Below, piece after piece: positions 57,460-64,000 of a DNA stretch of 64,000 bases (position 1 is its first letter; each line of letters opens with the position of its first letter). The notes under the pieces were generated by a model. It did not search any database and was not told the origin of the DNA. It saw only the letters and a list, made by a program, of their open reading frames with translations. This DNA is from Rehmannia glutinosa. Lineage: Eukaryota; Streptophyta; Magnoliopsida; Lamiales; Orobanchaceae. The stretch is taken from the NCBI GenBank assembly GCA_016081115.2, contig CM071932.1, positions 60,109,639-60,173,638 of the forward strand, in the 5' to 3' direction. Both the position numbers and the translations under genes were made by a program.

Positions 57460-57710
57460 TGGTGAAAAGGGTGCCCAGGCTATAGACCGATCCACTGTTG
57501 GGTATAGTTTGTGATGAGATCCGCCGAATCAGTACCGAACTCATCGAGGAGACCTGCAAAAACACCAAAGCACTGTGAGAAAAATGGGGAGGAGAAAGAG
57601 AGAAAAGAGGTGGGGGGAGGGAGCCGGGATCTATCTCGACGAGAATGCCATAATAGACGAGACGAGGGGAGGACGAGACGCTAAGGGGGAAACCCTAGGA
57701 CTAATTGGAT
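57460..57710 (-). other. 5' untranslated region of LINE
   Basis: GC-richer than its flanks, with pyrimidine-rich clusters (complement of gaggagaaagagagaaaag) and the start-like complement of aaaccctagg near 57695. The exact 5' end is uncertain; composition turns AT-rich beyond about 57710. Confidence 0.5.
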
Positions 57711-59551
57711 AAAAGTTCTAATAGTATAACAACAATACATCGATAGTAGACAGAAACAAATCTATTAAAAATCGTGGAAGATTAACTATGAAAAGACTCA
57801 TATCATTTAGGTTAATAACAAAAATCGGCTTAAAGCCTACAATTTTAAAAAATTTGTAATGTCTAGAATACCTATGATTCCAGATCTGCAACTTGTTGAA
57901 GACCATGATCTGATTTGTTATCTCTGTCCGCCAGATCGAAAATTTGCTTGTCTAAATCGTCCACACAAGAAAAACACTGCACCAAGATGGTGATAAACCA
58001 AGCGCCGCATCAGACTTATTTATCTACTATAGAATGTAGATGTAACTAACCTTCATTTCCATTCTTTTGAGAGAAAAAAATGTATAATTTTAAATAATAA
58101 ATAAGTTAATAGTCATGTATTTAGGTTAGGGATATTTTTGTCTTTAAACAAAATTTTAATAGGATTTTTAACCATAAAATGCTAGATAGACATAGAACAT
58201 AGAAGATTAGAAAGTATTACCAAAGATCCAAACCTTAGATGAAATGGATAAAAGTAAAGTCTCATCACTCATGTGAGGGAGATAGATAAAATTTATAAAA
58301 TAATACTGAAAATAATGTTCTTGAAAGTAGCAAATTACATTGGAGATGTATATTTACTTGAAAAAACCGTAATGTTATTTCTAACAAAATTGAACTTTTG
58401 CCAATGTTTAATATTCGCATATTCTCAGTAAAACCATTAAATTTTGCGAACCAAAATAAGAATAGTAAGCCCTCATGTGGTAGCCTAATAATGTAGAGGG
58501 CGGGTACTTGAGCCCGAATAACTCAAATTCGAATCCAAAGACGAATCCATGTTTCTAACCATGGGGCACATGCCTCTATAACATTTTCTTATTTTTTTCT
58601 AGATTTTTTATTATTTGATTTAAAACTATATATTAATTAGGTTAAAAGAAAGTGAACCCCACTAATTATCTTCGAGGTATTTTTTTCTTTCTTTTTACTA
58701 TTTATAGATTTAGTCATATTCTGTAAATGTCTTTCGTTAAGGGTAATATATCATGAATTATATTAGATAACACACAATTAGTTATTTTTTATTGCATTAT
58801 TTCTATGAGATTTATTGCATACTTAGATATAATGTACTGCATATTTAGTTTTTATGCATTGCATAGATAGCTTCTCGACAATGCATAGTTAGTTGAATTT
58901 TTATACATAGTGACTTTGCATAATTGGGTATAATATACCGTATATTTAGTTTTTTTTACACTGCATAGATAGCTTCTGAATAAATGCAGAATTAATTGAT
59001 TTTTGTTGCATACTTTTCTACTATGCACATCCTATAATTATATGTGCATCATTTCATAAGTATCTATGCATCATCATCTTCGTGAAAAATTACAATTTTA
59101 AGAGTTTGTTGTTAATGACCAGGTTCGAGTTCTCCATGGCTTACAACTTCATCTATGTTGTCCATGGGTATTTTTGTGGAATTATTGGTGTTTCCTAGCT
59201 AAGAATTGAAGTCATCTTCTTCTACACTATTTTTTGGTCTCTCTGTTTTGCAGAGATCGTTAATGGCTTTAAAATAGGAATTCCAGTGTTTTGATTTTCA
59301 GTGATGGCGTCTTTGTAGGGATTGTGATCGATATGGTATGTAATAGATTGCATGATTGATTCATTCCTTGGTATAATTGTTTCTTTGATATATTTAGATT
59401 TCAATTTAGATGTGTTTTTACATTGATACCCTTTTGCTAATTAAATTAATTATTTAAAGTAATTTTATTCCTTTTAATCATAGCCTTGAATTATTATGTG
59501 GGGATGGTTGAGATTAGTTCATACTGTCTCACCGCAGGCATTGTTCTCATT

Positions 59552-59628
<77 letters not shown>

Positions 59629-59661
59629 AGTACAAGTCCAACCCTTATATTGAATGGTACG
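57711..59661. other. AT-rich intergenic region with microsatellites
   Basis: No gene supported. It contains a possible tRNA-derived SINE at about 58470-58560, a diverged direct duplication with about 101-bp spacing (58827 and 58928, both with atatttagttttt...gcatagatagcttct), and the compound microsatellite at 59554-59624. Remaining ORFs here are short and uninformative. Confidence 0.6.
59554..59624. repeat. Compound microsatellite (AT)n(GT)n
   Basis: About 15 AT units run directly into about 20 GT units. Likely polymorphic in length and prone to assembly error. Confidence 0.95.
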
Positions 59662-60079
59662 TGTTGGGAGAAAAATTTCCTTTTATTACTAATATATAAT
59701 TCAATTTACATATTGGATTAATATCATTAATTATTCATTTATTAATGGGCTATATATAGAATAACCCAGCCCAAAGGATCCGGGATTGACCCACATGACA
59801 CTTTCTCCTGCATGGCTCACGAGGCCTACAACCCATGTATATCAAGGTCCATCATCTTCATTTGTAAATATCTGACTCAAAATCTCATTTAATCATTATT
59901 GAGTATTCATTTATTGTCTTGTATTTTCTCTCTTTATCGTGCTGACTTGAGCATCGGAGGGGCCTCCCTGTAGAAGATTTTCAGCTCAATGAGAAGAAGA
60001 CTTCCCGCTTGAGGAGAAGATGACTTGGACTCTATCACAAACCTTAACTTGGAGTGATATACCCTAAAAAGCAGCATCA
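59662..60079 (+). repeat. 5' LTR remnant of Tat/Ogre-type gypsy element
   Basis: Starts TGTTGGGAGAAA and ends GCAGCATCA, followed by a primer-site-like sequence. Contains gtgctgacttgagcatcgga with ggggcc close by, a phrase shared by many plant Tat-type LTR ends. No matching 3' LTR is in the window. Confidence 0.6.
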
Positions 60080-60082
60080 TTT

Positions 60083-60095
60083 TGGTGTCGTCAGT
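60083..60095 (+). promoter_or_regulatory. Degenerate primer binding site of Tat-type relic
   Basis: tggtgtcgtcagt resembles TGGCGCCGTCTGT, the primer site seen in many plant Tat-type gypsy elements, with three substitutions. Confidence 0.5.
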
Positions 60096-60239
60096 AAAAA
60101 ATAACCAAAGCACATGAAGATACAAACCTGATCTCAAACTCGTGAAGCTCGAAATGCCCTAAGGCACTAAGTCGCGGCCAGAGCCGCAGGGAGACTGCAT
60201 CGGGCTTCGCCCGCCATTGAAGACCCTGACTTGGATGGT

Positions 60240-61200
60240 TGGGGATAAGGAAATGAAGGACGCTATGAGAATCGTGAAGAGTTACTGCTAGCCGAAGAAT
60301 TCCAAGTTGTTGGCCACGGAGCCAGGAATCAACTAGAGGAACTATCACATGGAAGACGGGAGGCCAGGCCCCCTCCTCTGAAGAGGCGCCTCCTCCGCCA
60401 CAACCAAGGAGAGTGCCGCCCCCTTCTCCTAGGGGGCTCCACTTACTGAAAAATTCGCTTGATGCGAGAAGCCCTCCAAGCCCTGCTCGAAGAAGCTACC
60501 CAAGCTGCTTTGAGGAATCATGTTGCGGCAGAAGCCGTGGGAAGACCTCCCTCAAGCTCCGTCCAGACGTTGAAGGCCCCAACTAGGGGGAAACAAATAG
60601 AAGAAGTTAAGGACTTGGAGAAAATCAAGAAGACCAGTGCACTTCCGCTTGAGAAGAAGATATGAATGGAGCTCAACACTCCCAGCTACACACCCACATG
60701 CCCGCAGAAGAGGTATAAGTGGTAAACATTAGCCAAGACAGCTCGCAAGCCACCACCTTAGGGAGGAAATACACTGGCCCCTGCCATTCTGGCTGAGCCA
60801 TTGCCCTCGGGAATCAAGACATCCAACTTACCAAAATTTGATGGAACTGGAGATCCCCAAGAGCACTTAGAAAAATTCTATGCAAAAGCGGATCTCTACG
60901 ACATGACAGACACTTTCTTCTGTAAAGTGTTCCACATAACTCTGACCAAGACACACTGACCTGATTCAATCAGCTCCCAGTTAAATCAATCACTGGGATG
61001 GACAAGCTCACTGATGATTTGATGCGGCAATTCTCCATCAACTGAGAATGTCCTGATACCATTGCTCATCTTTTCAAGTGAAACAAAAGGAAGGAGAGTC
61101 GTTGCGAGACATATGAAGCGATTCATGGAAGCCACCAACTCCAAAGTCGGGAACACCAAGAATGAAGGCAGACCGCCAAGAAAACACGAGAATAGCCCCA
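60240..61200 (+). pseudogene. Gag relic of Tat/Ogre-type gypsy element
   Basis: A 53-codon open stretch at 60798-60959 reads PLPSGIKTSNLPKFDGTGDP, then QEHLEKFYAKADLYDMTD and FFCKVFHITLTK, the conserved Gag start of Tat-lineage elements. Further remnants at 61070-61140 match the usual KQK(E/D)GESLRDY...RF block in shifted frames. Upstream 60459-60665 is an Ala/Glu/Lys-rich piece of the Gag N-terminus. It is heavily decayed, with many frame changes. Confidence 0.75.
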
Positions 61201-61425
61201 TCTTTCTAGAGGGGCGCCATTCAACAACTCAAGGAGCTCAAGGGGGCGCCCTTGCCCAATTCAATAGGGCATTATTCCCCAAGCTCCTCTTTCTGAAGGG
61301 CTCCGCCCACCGAATAAGTACGCTGGACCCGGAAAGTTCCATAACTCAATGAAGTTACCCAAATTTCTCTAAGATGATCACTCCCAAAACCACCCAGACA
61401 TCCCCCAGTCGTTAACTACCAAAGC

Positions 61426-61582
61426 CCTCTCATAAGGGCACACTACCATAGCAGGCCATAGCAACAGCTGCACGAAGACCCCTCATAAGGGCACCATGCT
61501 ATAGTAGGTCACAACAGTAGCTGCATGAAGACCCATCATAAAAGCTCCCTACCGTAGCAGCAGGTGCCTGAAGAATGACCCT
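61426..61582. repeat. Three tandem copies of a 53-bp unit
   Basis: tcataaggg recurs at 61430 and 61483, and tcataaaag at 61536. Each unit also carries a (c/g)tagcag/ctgca(c/t)gaaga core. The third copy is shorter and more diverged. They lie in the decayed gag/linker of the Tat-type relic. Confidence 0.75.
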
Positions 61583-62792
61583 CAATCTATTGGAATTGAA
61601 GAAAGGAACAATAGACTGGAAGACAACTAGACTTCAGAAAAACCATCACTCTGTTGGAGAATAAACAGGCATTGAAGTCCAATAATGACATTCACAAACT
61701 CTCTTTGGTGTTCCGATCGAGGGTTCAAGAGTCATCCACACTAGTCAAACTACCTATGGAACAAACAACTTCTTATAGAAGAGCAAAACTCCCAAGAAGA
61801 CCTATTGACGATCCCTTCTTATCTGAAGAATGCTCCGCAAAATCTCCATTCATTGGAGAAGTATATCCCAACAAGAAAGGAGAAAGAAATATTCAACGCT
61901 TTGGAGAAGACGAAGACCCCAAAGAGCAATAGAGAAAAAGATCCCCAATGAATACTTGGACCATAACCCTCCAACTAAACTCATATCACGAGAGACTCAC
62001 GTATTGGAGGAGTCACTAACATCATTCCTGGGAGTCCAGAAAATAGAGACCATGGAGTACACTTCCAACATAATATGTGGAATGCATTGAAGCCAGCATG
62101 GGCACCACTCCCAGACAGAGGACACCGAACTTCAGCAAAGAGAAGAAGGTGCCCGTAACTCTCGGGACACAAGACTCAGGGAGACCAAGTCTGAACCAAC
62201 TAAGTCCGAACCAACTAAGTGTTCTCGCCCCCACGATCCGGCTAAAGATTGATTTATTAACAAACACAATAGTTGAGGAGCCGCTCGCAAAATCCCGCAC
62301 AAAGCAACGCGCCACCGACATATGGGCGACTGTCCTAGGCTACCTCACAGGAGCTACATAATAACATTGAAAAATGTAAAATTGTGAGAAGAAACTCACC
62401 CAAATCAGTCATTAACAAACTCCATTAAAGATATGCGCCGCCACAAATTGCTCACCAAAGGAAGAGTATTCATATGAATGGAGTCATTAGCATAACCTCT
62501 AAAGGCCCTGCAGAGAAATGCAAGCTCTCTAGGAAAGACAACGATCAAGTCCACATACGAGATCGACTTACCACTCACATTAGGGATGGACACCCTACAC
62601 CGTGTCACGAAGATAGTCTGTTTCCTAATCGTGGATTATCTCTCTCATTATAATATGATTTTGGGAAGGCCCAGCCTAAACCAATTCTGGGTCATCCCCT
62701 CTATCGTTCATCTCAAGATGAAATTCCCCATAGAGTCTGGAGTGGGCGAGACTATTAGAAATATCAAGACTGCTCAGAAATGTTAGGTGGCC
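61583..62792 (+). pseudogene. Gag linker and protease relic of Tat-type element
   Basis: The C-terminal half of the protease region is readable at 62586-62786: IVDYLSHYNMILGRPSLNQF, then VHLKMKFPIESGVGETI and the AQKC end, matching the conserved (A/H)YNxILGRPxL...LKFPT..G block of Tat elements. Upstream fragments (61654-61932, TPTKREKE-like; 62077-62361) are in shifted frames. The protease active-site Asp block is not identifiable. No RT follows; the relic gives way to tandem repeats. Confidence 0.7.
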
Positions 62793-62949
62793 AGGTTGAA
62801 GATGAGCAAGCTCCCCTGACTAGACAGGGAAAATGCCATACAGCTTTAGGAGGCGCGAGCCTCGCCAACTCTTGCAGACATCTGTTTTCCCCTGCTTTCA
62901 AGTTTTAATTGCAAAATATGGCCTTAATCTATGACCATTCATCATTCTC

Positions 62950-64000
62950 CTAAACACATTTAAACCCTCTATGGCGATCTTGGAGGTAGAAGTGTCAATC
63001 CTTAACCCGACATGAGAATCTGATAAGAATCTGACATGAAGTTATTGAGTGAAACCTGAAAAGGACCCAAACCCAAACACGGCTAACACGAACCCAACAC
63101 GAAGTTACCAATTTGTCTAAGACGTAGTTGTTTTATTTTTTACTTAATTTTTGATGCATTTTGAGCATAACCTGAAACCAAACACGAACCCAACTCGATG
63201 AACCTAATTGACACCCCTACCCGGAGGGGAGGGGTCTCCCCACAAGGATCCTCTCGATCTAATCAAAAATTTAAAAACCTCTCTGACACTACCAGAGAGG
63301 AGGGGTCTCCGCACATGGATCCTCACGATGTTATCGGAAATTTAAACATTGTCTAAGGCTTCCGGAGAGGATGGGTCTCCTTACGGGGATTCTCACGATG
63401 TTATCGGAAATTTAAACCCTTTTCAGTACCCCCAAAGATGATGGGTCTCCTCACGGGGATCCTCATGATGTTAACAAAAATTTAACACCTCTCTGGCACT
63501 CTCGGGGAAGAGGGGTCTCCTCACGAGGATCCTCATGATGTTATCAGAAATTTAAACCCTTTTCTGCGCTCATGGAGGGAAGGGGTCTCCTCACAGGAAT
63601 CCTCATGATGTTATTGCAAATTTAAATCCTCTCTGGTGCTTCTGGAGAGGAGAGATCTCTTCACGTGGATCCTCGCGATGTTATCAGAAATTTATACCAT
63701 ATATGGCGCTCCTGGATAGGAAGGGTCTCCTCACAGGGATCCTCACGATGTTATCGAAAAATTAAACCATGTTTGATGCTCTTGGAGAGGAGAGTTCTCC
63801 TCGTGGGGATCCTCACGATATTATCAGAAATTTAAACCCTTTTTGATGCTCCTAGAGGGAATGTGTCTCTTTACGGGGATCCTCACGATGTTATTGGAAA
63901 TTTAAATCCTCTCTTATGCCCCCGGAGGGAAGGGTTCTTCTCATGGGGATCCTCATGATGTAATCAGAAATTAAACCCTCTCGGGTACTCCCGGAGAGGA
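62950..64000. repeat. 70-bp tandem repeat array (minisatellite), continues past window
   Basis: The word gggtctcc or a variant recurs at 63233, 63303, 63373, 63443, 63513, 63583, 63653, 63723, 63793, 63863 and 63933, giving a 70-bp period over 11 visible units. A partial unit at about 62958-62986 is separated by a MITE. Each unit contains ggatcctcacgatgttatc, an aaatttaaacc segment and a small inverted repeat (perfect 8-bp stem at 63278-63285 / 63293-63300 in one unit). Units differ by substitutions, so the array is not recent. Confidence 0.93.
62987..63219. mobile_element. hAT-type MITE inside the 70-bp array
   Basis: 233 bp. The left end TAGAAGTGTCAAT pairs with the inverted right end TAGGGGTGTCAAT (11 of 13). 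Flanks cttggagg (62979-62986) and cccggagg (63220-63227) agree at six of eight bases, fitting an aged 8-bp duplication. The interior repeats acacgaaccca words. The left and right flanks together form one array unit. Confidence 0.8.

Larger units (their letters stand above)
38373..57710 (-). mobile_element. L1-type LINE, split by a hAT and a gypsy element
   Basis: One non-LTR retrotransposon on the minus strand, in pieces 57710-54055, 42101-40513 and 39228-38373. Order: 5' UTR, ORF1 (DUF4283 plus zinc knuckle), ORF2 (endonuclease, RT, zf-RVT, RNase H), poly(A) tail (T run 38373-38381). The host-element total is about 6 kb, normal for plant L1. Both insertions have target duplications, and the frame resumes across each. 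Multiple stops make it inactive. The 5' boundary is approximate and no LINE target duplication was found. Confidence 0.87.

Noticed and set aside
59496..59699. ORF across the AT/GT microsatellite
   Set aside because: It encodes only alternating Ile-Tyr and Cys-Val from dinucleotide repeats.
62950..64000. Regularly spaced repeats that could suggest a CRISPR array
   Set aside because: The whole 70-bp unit is repeated head to tail with no unique spacers, and the context is plant retroelement DNA.

Overview
The window is plant nuclear DNA, probably from a eudicot. About three quarters of it is nested transposable elements. One host gene is clearly supported: an intronless GRAS transcription factor of the SCARECROW-LIKE 4/7 subgroup on the minus strand (35916-37715). 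The copia, chromovirus and L1-type LINE families, initiator-Met tRNA primer sites and AT-rich spacers with long microsatellites all fit a repeat-rich angiosperm genome. Nothing looks bacterial or organellar.

Region 1 (1-25183) holds two related, unusually long Ty1/copia elements. Element A lies on the minus strand; its 3' end is beyond base 1 and its 5' LTR is at 23678-25183. Element B (9433-23673, 14.2 kb, plus strand) sits in A exactly at A's LTR/primer-site junction, with a 5-bp target duplication (cattt). Both carry gag, protease, integrase, reverse transcriptase and RNase H, and then about 4.5 kb of extra coding sequence downstream of pol. A roughly 550-bp spacer that looks like a promoter precedes this extra ORF. 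The extra ORF and its spacer are the most novel content here. All frames in both elements are broken.

Region 2 (25184-33957) is a noncoding retroelement relic followed by a 5'-truncated copia element C on the plus strand. C's integrase is split by a 1466-bp non-autonomous hAT element with an 8-bp target duplication. That hAT element contains a Helitron 3' terminus and a piece of Helitron helicase.

Region 3 (33958-38340) is the gene island: the SCL4-like gene, its TATA box and CT-rich leader, and an 81-bp-arm inverted repeat upstream.

Region 4 (about 38373-57710) is one minus-strand L1-type LINE of roughly 6 kb. It is split by a hAT element (39229-40512) and by a complete Ty3/gypsy chromovirus, Tekay/Del-like, with LTRs over 3 kb (42102-54054). 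Both insertions have clean target duplications, and the LINE reading frame resumes across each.

Region 5 (57711-64000) is AT-rich spacer with microsatellites, then a heavily decayed Tat/Ogre-type gypsy relic (LTR, primer site, gag and protease remnants). It ends in a 70-bp tandem repeat array that runs off the window and carries a 233-bp hAT-type MITE.

Coordinates of LTRs, terminal repeats and target duplications were read base by base. Domain limits inside decayed elements are approximate. Family assignments rest on motif recognition without any database search.
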